In this document: one piece after another, positions 1-8,821 of the stretch
Layout: each line of letters starts with the position of its first letter
How positions within the stretch are numbered: position 1 is the first letter of the stretch
NCBI RefSeq assembly: GCF_032598785.1
Contig: NZ_CP102984.1
Direction: 5' to 3' (one strand)
Source of the DNA: Terrisporobacter petrolearius
GTDB lineage: Bacteria > Bacillota > Clostridia > Peptostreptococcales > Peptostreptococcaceae
DNA length: 64,000 nucleotides
Translations under genes and position numbers: made by a program
The notes under the pieces: model-generated
Told to the model about the DNA's origin: nothing
Databases searched by the model: none
The model's input: the letters and a program-made list of their open reading frames with translations, nothing else

Positions 1-376
1 TGCCTTTGTTGCTAGATTTATAGGTGAAAGTAATATAATGGATGGTGTAATGCACGAAGACTTTTTAGTTGAGTTTTGTGGAAAAAGTTTTGATTGTGTG
101 GATAAAGGATTTAAAAAGGATGAGGAAATTCAAGTAGTAATCAGACCAGAAGATATAAAAATGGTTAAACCAGAAGATGGTATGTTAAGAGGAGAAGTTA
201 CTTCTTGTGTATTCAAAGGAGTTCATTATGAAATGACAGTTAAATCTAGTGGATTAACTTGGTTACTTCATAATACTAAATCAGCAGAAGTTGGAAGTGA
301 CTTAGGTTTAGATATTTATCCAGAAGACATACATATCATGAGAAAAATAGGGGATGATGAGTCCGATGAACAATAA
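1..376 (+). CDS. potA: Spermidine/putrescine ABC transporter ATP-binding protein PotA, C-terminal part (5' end outside window)
   Basis: The frame is open from the first bases, beginning AFVARFIGESNIM, which matches the PotA segment just after the ATPase domain (family pattern FVA-x-FIGESN). About 124 residues are present: the C-terminal TOBE-type regulatory domain with the IRPEDI motif typical of MalK/PotA proteins. The Walker motifs lie upstream, outside the window. PotA is the cytoplasmic ATPase that powers polyamine uptake by PotBC with lipoprotein PotD, and those three genes follow directly. The stop codon overlaps the start region of potB, indicating translational coupling. The internal ATG at 38 is not the true start. 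Confidence 0.9.
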   Translation, partial: AFVARFIGESNIMDGVMHEDFLVEFCGKSFDCVDKGFKKDEEIQVVIRPEDIKMVKPEDGMLRGEVTSCVFKGVHYEMTVKSSGLTWLLHNTKSAEVGSDLGLDIYPEDIHIMRKIGDDESDEQ

Positions 377-1214
377 AAATAAGTTAGGCTTAAAAATATC
401 TTCTCCATATATAATCTGGAGTGGATTATTCATTGTAATTCCTTTATTCTTAATTGTATTCTTTGCTTTTACAAAAAGTACCAATGAAGGGTACACTTTC
501 ACTTTACAATATTTTGAAGAACTAATGCAACCTATGTATTTTAGAATATTTTTTAGGTCAATTAAACTAGCAGTATTATCAACAATATTATGTTTATTAA
601 TAGGATATCCAACTGCTTATATAATATCTAAAACAAAAGCAAGCAGACAAAATACATTGCTTATGCTTGCAATAATTCCTATGTGGATGAACTTCTTACT
701 TAGAACTTATGCATGGTCAGCAATTCTAGGAAGAAACGGAATATTAAACACAATAATTACAGGGTTAGGATTTAGTTCTGTTAATATACTTTATACAGAT
801 ACAGCGGTAATGCTAGGTATGGTTTACAACTTCTTACCGTTTATGATACTGCCAATATATACAATCTTATCCAAAATGGATCAAGATTTAATAAATGCAG
901 CTAAAGATTTAGGTGCTAACGGAAGACAAGTGTTTACAAAAGTAATATTACCACTGAGTATGCCTGGCGTAGCGTCAGGAATAACAATGGTATTTATGCC
1001 AGCAGTATCTACCTTTGTAATTTCAAAATTACTAGGTGGTGGACAATTCATGTTAATTGGTAACTTAATAGAACAACAATTTATGTCAGTTGGTGACTGG
1101 CATTTTGGTTCAGCAATATCAATCTTCATGATGATAGTCATTTTAATTTCAATGGCAATACTTAATAAATTTAGTGACGAATCAGATAAGGAAGGCGGTG
1201 GATTACTATTATAA
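354..1214 (+). CDS. potB: Spermidine/putrescine ABC transporter permease PotB
   Basis: About 286 residues with six hydrophobic segments. The cytoplasmic EAA loop near residues 175-195 reads AAKDLGANGRQVFTKVILP, the permease-ATPase contact site of binding-protein-dependent importers. With PotC it forms the membrane channel for polyamines. The gene overlaps the end of potA. ATGs at 354, 357 and 366 are in frame, and the purine run AGGGG at 349-353 best fits 357 or 366, so the first few residues are uncertain. Length and order (potA-B-C-D) match the family. The end of the gene runs into the potC translation start region. Confidence 0.9.
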   Translation: MMSPMNNKNKLGLKISSPYIIWSGLFIVIPLFLIVFFAFTKSTNEGYTFTLQYFEELMQPMYFRIFFRSIKLAVLSTILCLLIGYPTAYIISKTKASRQNTLLMLAIIPMWMNFLLRTYAWSAILGRNGILNTIITGLGFSSVNILYTDTAVMLGMVYNFLPFMILPIYTILSKMDQDLINAAKDLGANGRQVFTKVILPLSMPGVASGITMVFMPAVSTFVISKLLGGGQFMLIGNLIEQQFMSVGDWHFGSAISIFMMIVILISMAILNKFSDESDKEGGGLLL

Positions 1215-1993
1215 AGAAATTCACATCAAATATATATTTAACTCTTGTGTATGTATTTTTATATGCACCAATAATATCACTAGCAGTGTTTTCATTTAAT
1301 GATTCTAAATCCATGGCAAAATGGAATGGATTCTCCCTTAGATGGTATCAAGAATTATTACAAAATGAAAGAATACTAGATGCACTTTATTACACAATTT
1401 TTATTGCTGTAGTAGCATCAGTAATAGCAACTATAGTAGGAACAATTACCGCTATAGGAATTCACAAAATTAGACAAGGAAAAGTAAGAGGTTTACTTTT
1501 AAATATAAACTATTTGCCAGTATTAAACCCTGATATAGTAACAGGGGTGGCATTAATGTCACTATTTGTCTTTATAAGATTAGAGTTTGGTTTTACTACA
1601 ATGTTATTAGCACATATAGTATTTGATATACCTTATGTGATTTTATCAGTACTTCCAAAATTAAAACAATTACCAGCTAATATAGAAGATGCTGCAATGG
1701 ATTTGGGTGCTACTCCTTGGTATGCTCTTAGAAAAGTTGTTCTTCCTCAAATTAAGCCAGGTATAATATCAGGTTTACTTATAGCATTTACCATGTCTAT
1801 AGATGACTTTGTAATAAGTTTCTTTACAACAGGAAATGGTGTAACAAACTTGGCAATAGAGGTTTACTCAATGACAAGAAGAGGATTAACTCCTGAAATA
1901 AATGCCTTATCAACATTAATGTTTGCTGCTGTTTTAATATTATTGATTTTATCAAATATAACGGCAAACAAAAAGGCATCACAAAGATCATAA
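1202..1993 (+). CDS. potC: Spermidine/putrescine ABC transporter permease PotC (start codon uncertain, probably non-canonical)
   Basis: Second permease of the importer, with an EAA loop reading DAAMDLGATPWYALRKVVLP about 70 residues before the C terminus. The first ATG/GTG/TTG in frame is GTG at 1247, but it has no ribosome binding site and would cut into the first membrane helix. The frame stays open upstream and encodes KKFTSNIYLTLVYVFLYAP, which looks like a normal PotC N terminus. The sequence AGGAAGGCGGTGG at 1189-1201 is a good ribosome binding site for an AUU or AUA start at 1202, 1208 or 1211, overlapping the potB stop. The protein would be about 260 residues. The start given here is an inference; the family call is secure. 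Confidence 0.8.
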   Translation: MTIIKKFTSNIYLTLVYVFLYAPIISLAVFSFNDSKSMAKWNGFSLRWYQELLQNERILDALYYTIFIAVVASVIATIVGTITAIGIHKIRQGKVRGLLLNINYLPVLNPDIVTGVALMSLFVFIRLEFGFTTMLLAHIVFDIPYVILSVLPKLKQLPANIEDAAMDLGATPWYALRKVVLPQIKPGIISGLLIAFTMSIDDFVISFFTTGNGVTNLAIEVYSMTRRGLTPEINALSTLMFAAVLILLILSNITANKKASQRS

Positions 1994-2011
1994 TTAAAGG
2001 GAGGACATAAA

Positions 2012-3067
2012 ATGAAACTTAAAAAAATAATTTCAATAGCTTTAACAGTAGTAATGTCATCCGCTTTATTAGTAGGTTGTGGTCAATCTAAAAAATCTGC
2101 TGAAGTTTTAAACATATATAATGTAGGTGATTATATTGATACAGATTTAATAACAAAGTTTCAAGAAGAGACAGGAATTACTGTTGTATATGAAACTTAC
2201 GACACTAATGAAGCTATGTATCAAAAACTTAAAAGTGGAAGTACTAAATATGATTTAATATTCCCATCAGACTATATGGTGGAAAAACTAATGGCAGAAG
2301 ATTTAGTATCACCAATAGATTATTCAAAGATACCTAATTACAAATATATAATGGATGATTTCAGAGATCCTGCTTATGATCCAGGAAATAAGTTTTCAGT
2401 TCCTTATATGTGGGGTACTTTTGGGATATTATATAACAAAACTATGGTAGATGAAAAAGATGTTAAAAGTTGGGATGTACTTTGGAATTCTAAGTATAAA
2501 GGTGAGATCCAAATGTTAGACTCAGTTAGAGATACAATGGGAATATCTCTAATAAGACTTGGACATTCAATTAATACACATAAAACTTCAGAAATAGAAG
2601 CAGCTAAGAAGGAGCTAATAAAACAACTACCTCTTGTGCAAGCTTATGTAAATGATGATGGAAAAGATAGACTTATAGTTGGAGATGCAGCTATGGGTAT
2701 AGTATATAATGGAGATGCATTAGTTTTAATGGACGAAAATCCTGACTTAGCTTATTCTGTTCCTAAGGAAGGGACTAATAGATGGGTTGATGCTATGTGT
2801 GTTCCTAAAATAGCAGAAAATAAGGATTATGCAGAAAAATTTATAAACTTTATGCTAGACCCAGAGAATGCTCTTCAAAATGTAGAATATATAGAGTATT
2901 CAACACCAAACCAAGGCGCTTATGATCTTTTAGAGGATGAAACTAAAAAAGATTCAACTGCTTATCCAGATGAAAAAATATTAGATAAGTCAGAAGTGTT
3001 CTTAAATTTACCACCAGACGTACAAAAAAAATATGAAGATGCTTGGACGGAAATAAAATCACAATAG
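2012..3067 (+). CDS. potD: Spermidine/putrescine-binding lipoprotein PotD
   Basis: 351 residues. A type II signal peptide ends in the lipobox LVGC, with the lipidated Cys at residue 23. The remainder is a periplasmic-binding-protein-like fold of the PotD/PotF group (LNIYNVGDYID near the mature N terminus, YDLIFPSDYMVEKL near residues 85-100). It is anchored outside the membrane and delivers polyamines to PotBC. The ribosome binding site AGGGAGGAC lies 9 bases before the ATG. It is the last gene of the pot operon and is followed by a strong terminator hairpin. Confidence 0.95.
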   Translation: MKLKKIISIALTVVMSSALLVGCGQSKKSAEVLNIYNVGDYIDTDLITKFQEETGITVVYETYDTNEAMYQKLKSGSTKYDLIFPSDYMVEKLMAEDLVSPIDYSKIPNYKYIMDDFRDPAYDPGNKFSVPYMWGTFGILYNKTMVDEKDVKSWDVLWNSKYKGEIQMLDSVRDTMGISLIRLGHSINTHKTSEIEAAKKELIKQLPLVQAYVNDDGKDRLIVGDAAMGIVYNGDALVLMDENPDLAYSVPKEGTNRWVDAMCVPKIAENKDYAEKFINFMLDPENALQNVEYIEYSTPNQGAYDLLEDETKKDSTAYPDEKILDKSEVFLNLPPDVQKKYEDAWTEIKSQ

Positions 3068-3079
3068 TTTATGATTATA

Positions 3080-3133
3080 GAGCTAACACTTATAAGATAT
3101 AAAGTCTTACAAGTGTTAGCTATTTTTATTTTT
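3080..3133 (+). terminator. Rho-independent terminator of the pot operon
   Basis: An inverted repeat with AGCTAACACTT on the left and AAGTGTTAGCT on the right, about 20 bases apart, is followed by a U-rich run (ATTTTTATTTTT). It lies 13 bases after the potD stop and before the convergent gene that ends at 3161, so it may act in both directions. Confidence 0.85.
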
Positions 3134-3160
3134 AAGCAACGGATATATAGGAAGTGAAAC

Positions 3161-3922
3161 TTAGTTTGATTTATTAATAGCTGATACAATATTTTTATAA
3201 AAAGTTTCTTGTTTATTTCCAGCTATATGAAGACCATCACGAGTAAATTTCAAATATCCATCTTTAGTAATTAGATTATGCGTTGCATTTATATAATAAA
3301 CATTATCATAACGGTCACAATATTTTTTAGTAGCTTTGTTATTATTTTTTATGGATTTATTAAAGGATTTTGGGTTTGCATTTGAAAATTTTTTTCCAAC
3401 AGGGAAAACTTCTTGAACATATATGGTTTTATTTTCATATTTTTTTGCTAAGGATGAAATAAGTTTTTCTTTGTTTGGAATATTATTAGAATATGTAGCG
3501 CCATTAACGCCAATTAATAAAACCACACCTTTAATATCATCGTTTTTAGGTAAATCACTAAAGTTGTCTATCCAATAATCAGGTTGAACACCTTCTACAG
3601 CTTTTATAATAGCATTTGGATTATGTTTTTTTATAGTATCCTTAAGTAGCACAGTATAAGAATCACCTAAAAATAAGTAACCATCCAGATCAATTTTTTG
3701 GGGAACTTTTTTAGGTTGCTCCGATACTACATATTCCATGTCATCAATATCAGTATTATTAGATAAAACTGTCCAATTTGTTTTAGATATGCTGACACAA
3801 TTACTTATCTCAGGAAAGATAATTATACTTAAAACTAATATAGCTATTATTGCAAATGAAGAAATTATAATAAAACTTTTTTTCTTTTTTTGTTGAAGTT
3901 TATGTTTATTTAATCTACTCAA
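3161..3922 (-). CDS. Membrane-anchored SGNH/GDSL-fold hydrolase-like protein
   Basis: 253 residues. A Lys-rich N terminus is followed by one membrane helix (about 16-37), then an extracellular domain. SGNH blocks are visible: GDSY near residue 88 (nucleophile Ser) and DGLHI near 230 (the D-x-x-H block). The middle block reads LIGVNGA, where the usual form is GxND. Related domains in Firmicutes act on acylated cell-envelope polymers, but the substrate here cannot be told. The start is a TTG with AAAGGGGG about 12 bases upstream; no ATG fits. It is transcribed alone, towards potD, and divergently from the RpiR-type regulator. Confidence 0.7.
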   Translation of the reverse strand: MSRLNKHKLQQKKKKSFIIISSFAIIAILVLSIIIFPEISNCVSISKTNWTVLSNNTDIDDMEYVVSEQPKKVPQKIDLDGYLFLGDSYTVLLKDTIKKHNPNAIIKAVEGVQPDYWIDNFSDLPKNDDIKGVVLLIGVNGATYSNNIPNKEKLISSLAKKYENKTIYVQEVFPVGKKFSNANPKSFNKSIKNNNKATKKYCDRYDNVYYINATHNLITKDGYLKFTRDGLHIAGNKQETFYKNIVSAINKSN

Positions 3923-4057
3923 CTTTATCTACCCCCTTTTGCTTTACTTTACTAATATATTAATTATAATATACTTTATAAGTATTAAAGCAAAAATGAA
4001 GAAGTTTTTTAATCGTATGCTATAATAAAAAATATTTATGGTGAGGAGGTAAGTCCT

Positions 4058-4810
4058 ATGCTAATAGAATTAAATAAGGAAATAATGCAAAGTCTTACAA
4101 AGACAGAAAGTGAAATTATAAAATTTATAAATGATAATGAAGAAAGAATGTCAGAGTTATCCATTGTAGATATTGCTTTTGATACTTATTCATCACCTGC
4201 TACTGTTTCTAGAGCAATTAGAAAATGTGGAGTAAATGGATTCAATGAACTTAGATATAGAATTACATCTAAAAATAATGATGATGAAATTCAGAACATG
4301 GGAGAAATTATCAACAAATCTTTTGTGGAAGCTAGACAGGTTGTTGATAGAATATCTGTTACAAATGTATTAAATATTATAAATTGCTTAGCAAATGCTA
4401 AGAGAATTTATGTATTGGCGAGAGGCCTTACTGAGTATGTAGGACAAGAATTTACTCTAAAACTTCAACTATTAGGATGTAATGCCATTTTCATAGATGA
4501 TCCTAATATTATGCAAATAAAAACTAAAAGTTTAAACTCTGATGAAGTGGTTTTCATATTTTCATTAAATGGAGAAACTAGTGAACTTATAGAATCTGCA
4601 AAGAATACAAACTTATGTGGAGCAAAAGTTATAACATGTTGTTGTAGTGAAAATTCGCCACTTTTAGAACACTCACATTACAATTTAGTAGGATTTAAGC
4701 ATAATCACGTCTCTATTAAAAAGTTTGAAGTATCTTCTAGAGTTTCATTGTTTATGATGTCTAGAATTATAATTGATTATATGGCTGCAAATATAGAATT
4801 AGAAAAATAA
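4058..4810 (+). CDS. RpiR-family transcriptional regulator (HTH plus SIS domain)
   Basis: 250 residues. The N-terminal RpiR-type helix-turn-helix (residues 1-75) has the typical SSPATVSRAIRKCG recognition segment. It is followed by a SIS phosphosugar-binding domain (about 100-235, with FSLNGETSELIESAKN). Proteins of this family sense sugar phosphates and control nearby sugar genes. Its position just before the PfkB-PTS-aldolase operon suggests it controls that operon. The ribosome binding site GAGGAGG precedes the ATG. A hairpin carrying two short palindromes separates it from the kinase gene. Confidence 0.88.
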   Translation: MLIELNKEIMQSLTKTESEIIKFINDNEERMSELSIVDIAFDTYSSPATVSRAIRKCGVNGFNELRYRITSKNNDDEIQNMGEIINKSFVEARQVVDRISVTNVLNIINCLANAKRIYVLARGLTEYVGQEFTLKLQLLGCNAIFIDDPNIMQIKTKSLNSDEVVFIFSLNGETSELIESAKNTNLCGAKVITCCCSENSPLLEHSHYNLVGFKHNHVSIKKFEVSSRVSLFMMSRIIIDYMAANIELEK

Positions 4811-4811
4811 T

Positions 4812-4874
4812 GAAAAGGGAATGAAAAATATTTTCATATTATGAAAAGATTTTCATTCCCTTTTTTTATATAAT
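4812..4874 (+). terminator. Terminator hairpin containing two TGAAAA...TTTTCA palindromes, abutting the promoter of the fructose operon
   Basis: The outer stem AAAGGGAATGAAAA / TTTTCATTCCCTTT ends in seven T residues, a standard terminator for the regulator gene. Inside the arms are two copies of an operator-like palindrome, ATGAAAAATATTTTCAT (4821-4837) and ATGAAAAGATTTTCAT (4841-4856). A TATAAT sequence follows at 4869-4874, so the palindromes fall in the -15 to -55 region of a likely promoter for the kinase gene. The terminator role is well supported. The operator role is inferred from symmetry, spacing and the neighbouring RpiR regulator. Confidence 0.7.
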
Positions 4875-4904
4875 CAACTTATAAGATAGAGGGAGGAAAG
4901 ATGA

Positions 4905-5834
4905 ATGATTTACACTTTAACTACAAATCCTGCCATAGACATGAATATTTGTACTAACTCAATAGAAAGAAAAATTGTAAATAGAACCCATGATGCTGTG
5001 TACTCGGCAAATGGAAAGGGATTAAATGTAAGTTTTGTACTTAAACATTTTGGAGTAGATTCCAAGGTACTTGGATTCTTTGGTGGATTCTCAGGAAAAT
5101 ATATAATTGAAGAAACTAAAAAGAAAAATATAGAAATATTTCCAGTAGAAGTAGAAGATACAACAAGAATAAATATTTTTCTTAATGATGGTGAAGGAGA
5201 ATTTAAATTTGTTAACTCTGGTTCTTTTGTTGAAAAGCAAAAACAAGAACAAATGTTACAGATGATAGAAAGCTTTGATGATCTTGAGTATTTATCCATA
5301 AGTGGAAGTCTTCCACCAGGAATAGACCCTTCATATTATGAAGAAATACTAAAGATTTGTGAGAAAAGAAATATAAAGGTAATTTTAGACATTAGTTCAC
5401 CAAAACTAAAATGTCTATTAAAATATAAACCATTTTTAATTAAACCAAATGATGAAGAAATAGAAGGTATTTTTGGAATTATTGTTAGAGATGAAGAAGA
5501 TATAAAAGACGTTGTGAAATATTTACATGAACAAGGAGCTCAAAATATTTTCTTAACTCTAGGTGAAAAAGGGTCTTATTTTTATAATGGAAAAAATATC
5601 TACTATGCAAGTGCTCACGAAGTAAAGCTTTTAAGTTCCGCTTGTGCAGGAGATTCGGCATTGGCAGGATTTTTAAGTATTTGGCTTGATGATATTAACA
5701 ATGAAAAAAATATTGAAAAAGCTCTAAAAAGAGCATCAGCAACAGGTGCCAATGTGGCAGAAAGTAATGCCATTGGTGATTTAAAAAAGGTTGAAGAATA
5801 TATGAATGAAATTAAAATCAGGAGGGTGGAATAA
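4905..5834 (+). CDS. fruK: 1-phosphofructokinase-type PfkB kinase (FruK or tagatose-phosphate kinase)
   Basis: 309 residues of the PfkB/ribokinase family, hexose-phosphate branch: N terminus IYTLTTNPAIDMNI, the NGKGLNVS glycine motif near residue 40, SGSLPPG near 130, and the C-terminal motif ACAGDSALAGF with catalytic Asp at about 250. It would phosphorylate the sugar 1-phosphate made by the PTS to a 1,6-bisphosphate in the cytoplasm. GGGAGGAAAG precedes ATGs at 4901 and 4905, and only the latter is in frame. The next gene begins 3 bases after the stop. FruK, LacC and tagatose-1-phosphate kinases look alike, so sugar specificity is not certain. Confidence 0.85.
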   Translation: MIYTLTTNPAIDMNICTNSIERKIVNRTHDAVYSANGKGLNVSFVLKHFGVDSKVLGFFGGFSGKYIIEETKKKNIEIFPVEVEDTTRINIFLNDGEGEFKFVNSGSFVEKQKQEQMLQMIESFDDLEYLSISGSLPPGIDPSYYEEILKICEKRNIKVILDISSPKLKCLLKYKPFLIKPNDEEIEGIFGIIVRDEEDIKDVVKYLHEQGAQNIFLTLGEKGSYFYNGKNIYYASAHEVKLLSSACAGDSALAGFLSIWLDDINNEKNIEKALKRASATGANVAESNAIGDLKKVEEYMNEIKIRRVE

Positions 5835-5837
5835 TCT

Positions 5838-7700
5838 ATGAGTAAAAAGATATTAGCAGTTACAGGTTGCCCAACAGGAATTGCTCATACTTTTATGGCT
5901 GAAAAAGCCTTAAAGTTAGCAGCGTTAGAGTTAGGCTGTGAAATAAAAGTAGAAACAAATGGAGCAATAGGCGTTGAAAATGCTTTAACAGCAAGAGAAA
6001 TAGAACAAGCAGACGCAATAATAGTGGCTTGTGATAAAAATGTTGATATGGACAGATTTAATGGAAAGCCAGTAATAGAAGTATCTGTAAGTGAAGGAAT
6101 AAACAAAGCAGAAGAATTAATACAAAGATGTTTAGATAATAAAGCTCCTATAAGAAAAGGAGATATGAGAAGAAACAATGAAGCTGAGGAAAAGGTTTCT
6201 ATTGGTCATCAAATTTATAAACATTTAATGAATGGAGTATCTCACATGCTTCCACTAGTTGTAGCTGGTGGTGTACTTACTGCAATATCATTCTTATGGG
6301 GTATATTCTCATTTGACCCAAATTCACAACAATACAATGTAATAGCGGCAACAATAAAATCTATTGGTGGATTCTCAATGGGTCTTATGGTTCCAGTGCT
6401 TACAGCTTTCATAGCTCAATCAATATCAGGAAGACCAGGAATGCTTGCAGGTTTTGTTGCAGGTATGATGGCAAATGATAACGGTTCTGGATTTATTGGT
6501 GGTATAATCGGTGGTTTCTTCGCAGGTTATTTCACATTATTAATAGTTAATAGTTTAAGAAAACTTCCTAGACAACTAGAAGGTTTGAAATCAATATTTA
6601 TAGTACCAATAATAACTGTATTTGCTTCTGGATTATTGATGATAGCTTTAGGTGGACCTTGTGCATCTCTTAATAAAAGTATGATGACATTCTTAGCAGG
6701 AATGCAAGAATCAAGCCCAATAGTACTTGGATTAGTAATAGGATGTATGTCAGCATTTGATATGGGTGGTCCAGTAAACAAAGCAGCTTATGTTACAGGT
6801 ACCATGTTACTTGCTCAAGGTAACTACTTATTTATGGCTGGAGTATCTGCAGCATGTATAACTCCTCCACTTGTAATAGCCCTTGCTGCAACATTCAAAA
6901 AAGACAGATTTACAAATGATGATCGTACAGCTGGTTTATTAAACTATGTGCTTGGATTTACTCATATAACAGAAGGTGCAATACCATTTGCAGCTAAAAA
7001 TCCATTAAAAGTTATACCAGTATTAATGATAGGTTCGTCTATATCAGCAATATTAACTTATATGATGAAAATAGAAGTTCCAGCTCCTCACGGTGGATTC
7101 TTAATACTAGGATTAGTAAACAAACCAATGATGTGGGTATCTTGTATATTAGCAGGTTCTGCAGTAGGTGCTTTGCTTTATGTATTAGTTACACCAAAAG
7201 TAGAAGTTAAAAAGGATAATAAAATAAAAGAAGCTGTAAATAACAAAGGAATAGATAAAGTTGTTGCATCTTTATACAATGAAAATACTGTAGCTTTAGA
7301 ATTAAAAGGTAATACAAAAGAAGAAGTTTTAAGAGAAATGACTGATTTATTATACAAAGATGGTGTTTTAACAAACAAAGAAGAATTCTTAGTTGAAATA
7401 AAGAAAAGAGAACAAAGTGGATCAACTGGATTTGGTAATGGTGTGGCAATACCTCATGCTAAAACTAAATCAGTAGTAAAACCAAGAGTTGCAGTGGGAA
7501 TATCTAAAAAAGGTTTTGAATTTGATTCGCTAGACAAAAAACCAGTACACTTAATATTTATGATAGCAGCAGGAGAAGGAGATAATGACTTACATTTAAG
7601 AACTTTATCTTCATTAGCTCAAAACTTGATGGAAAAAGAATATGTGGATCAAATATTAGCAAGTAAGGACGCAAAAGAAATAGTTAGTTTATTGGCATAA
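5838..7700 (+). CDS. fruA: Fructose-family PTS transporter, fused EIIB-EIIC-EIIA
   Basis: 620 residues in the order B-C-A. EIIB occupies about 1-105 with the phosphocysteine loop TGCPTGIAHTFMAE (Cys11). EIIC, about 125-455, has repeated Gly-rich membrane helices and the HITEGAIPFAAKNP signature of the fructose class. EIIA, about 475-620, has the phospho-His motif GVAIPHAKT at His540. It imports and phosphorylates fructose or a related ketose. The domain order differs from enterobacterial FruA but is common in Firmicutes. It sits between the sugar-phosphate kinase and the aldolase, making a complete route from PTS sugar to triose phosphates. Confidence 0.92.
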   Translation: MSKKILAVTGCPTGIAHTFMAEKALKLAALELGCEIKVETNGAIGVENALTAREIEQADAIIVACDKNVDMDRFNGKPVIEVSVSEGINKAEELIQRCLDNKAPIRKGDMRRNNEAEEKVSIGHQIYKHLMNGVSHMLPLVVAGGVLTAISFLWGIFSFDPNSQQYNVIAATIKSIGGFSMGLMVPVLTAFIAQSISGRPGMLAGFVAGMMANDNGSGFIGGIIGGFFAGYFTLLIVNSLRKLPRQLEGLKSIFIVPIITVFASGLLMIALGGPCASLNKSMMTFLAGMQESSPIVLGLVIGCMSAFDMGGPVNKAAYVTGTMLLAQGNYLFMAGVSAACITPPLVIALAATFKKDRFTNDDRTAGLLNYVLGFTHITEGAIPFAAKNPLKVIPVLMIGSSISAILTYMMKIEVPAPHGGFLILGLVNKPMMWVSCILAGSAVGALLYVLVTPKVEVKKDNKIKEAVNNKGIDKVVASLYNENTVALELKGNTKEEVLREMTDLLYKDGVLTNKEEFLVEIKKREQSGSTGFGNGVAIPHAKTKSVVKPRVAVGISKKGFEFDSLDKKPVHLIFMIAAGEGDNDLHLRTLSSLAQNLMEKEYVDQILASKDAKEIVSLLA

Positions 7701-7712
7701 AGGAGAGAAAAA

Positions 7713-8564
7713 ATGGCTTTAGTTACTACAAAAAAAATGTTATTAGATGCTCAAAAAAATGGATATGCAGTAGGAGCATTTAATGTGGAAAATATGGAAA
7801 TGGTAATGGCAGTTGTAAGTGCAGCGGAAGAAACAAAATCTCCAGTTATAATGCAAACAACTCCATCAACAGTAAAATATGCTGACTTTGATTACTTTTA
7901 TGCAAATGTAAAAGTAGCAGCACAGAAAGCAAATGTTCCAGTGGCAATACATTTGGACCATGGAAATAGCTTTGAATTGGCAATGAAAGCTTATAGAACA
8001 GGGTATACATCAATAATGATAGATGGATCTCATAGTAGTTTTGAAGAAAATATAGCTTTAACAAAATCAGTAGTAGATGTTTGTAAAAATGGAAATGTTC
8101 CAGTAGAAGCTGAACTTGGAAAAGTTGGTGGAAAAGAAGACGACTTAGACGGTGGAGATGGAGGATACACAGACCCTCTAGAAGCAAGAGAGTTTGTCCG
8201 AAGAACAGGAGCAGATTCTCTAGCAATTTCTATAGGAACAGCTCATGGAGTGTATAAGGGAGAACCTAAGTTAGATTTAAATAGATTGTCACAAATAAGA
8301 GAAGTAGTAGATATTCCTCTAGTACTTCATGGCACATCTGGAGTACCTGATGAGATAGTTACAGAGTGTGTAAACAGAGGAATTTGTAAAGTAAACTATG
8401 CAACAGATCTAAGAATAGCATTTACCAAGGGAGTAAAAAAGGTATTAGAAGAAAATTCTGATACAATAGATCCTAAAAAATACAACTCTCAAGGTAGAGA
8501 AGAAGTAAAAGAATATGTTAAGTCAAAAATGATAGTTGTAAAAAGTGCAGGACAAGCTAATTAA
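7713..8564 (+). CDS. Class II fructose/tagatose-bisphosphate aldolase
   Basis: 283 residues, a zinc-dependent class II aldolase. The metal site is readable: HLDHG (catalytic Asp82, zinc ligand His83), VEAELG with Glu134, GTAHG (His178) and LHGTSG (His206). It splits a ketose 1,6-bisphosphate into dihydroxyacetone phosphate and glyceraldehyde 3-phosphate. Residue patterns fit the GatY/KbaY/FbaA group, which includes fructose and tagatose enzymes, and I cannot separate them by eye. Placement 12 bases after the PTS gene, with ribosome binding site AAAGGAGAG, makes it an inducible, pathway-dedicated aldolase. A terminator follows. Confidence 0.88.
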   Translation: MALVTTKKMLLDAQKNGYAVGAFNVENMEMVMAVVSAAEETKSPVIMQTTPSTVKYADFDYFYANVKVAAQKANVPVAIHLDHGNSFELAMKAYRTGYTSIMIDGSHSSFEENIALTKSVVDVCKNGNVPVEAELGKVGGKEDDLDGGDGGYTDPLEAREFVRRTGADSLAISIGTAHGVYKGEPKLDLNRLSQIREVVDIPLVLHGTSGVPDEIVTECVNRGICKVNYATDLRIAFTKGVKKVLEENSDTIDPKKYNSQGREEVKEYVKSKMIVVKSAGQAN

Positions 8565-8582
8565 TAATATTTAAGTTTATAT

Positions 8583-8638
8583 AAATGCTGATGTAAATAA
8601 GAACAGAACTTTTTATTTACATTGGCATTTTTTATTTA
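8583..8638 (+). terminator. Terminator of the fructose PTS operon
   Basis: AAATGCTGATGTAAATAA pairs with TTATTTACATTGGCATTT across a short A-rich loop, with one internal mismatch region, and TTTTTTATTT follows. It lies about 20 bases after the aldolase stop. Confidence 0.8.
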
Positions 8639-8724
8639 GATACATAAATGCATAAAAAGTATAAAGTTGGCCATATTAAGTATTTTATTTAAACATGTCT
8701 AATAAGTCTATAAATACATAATCT

Positions 8725-8773
8725 TCCAAAAATTTTGGAGGCAATTGTAAAAAATATTTTTTGAGTATATAAT
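8725..8773 (+). promoter_or_regulatory. Promoter of the hydrogenase gene with an upstream palindrome
   Basis: TTGTAA (8745-8750) and TATAAT (8768-8773) are separated by 17 bases, a sigma-A-type promoter. Six bases upstream of the -35 box lies the palindrome TCCAAAAATTTTGGA (8725-8739), a candidate operator. It does not match the Rex consensus, so the regulator is unknown. Confidence 0.6.
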
Positions 8774-8821
8774 GTGGGAAAGTGGCATAATTTAAGCATA
8801 AGTGTAAAAGGAGTGGATTAT

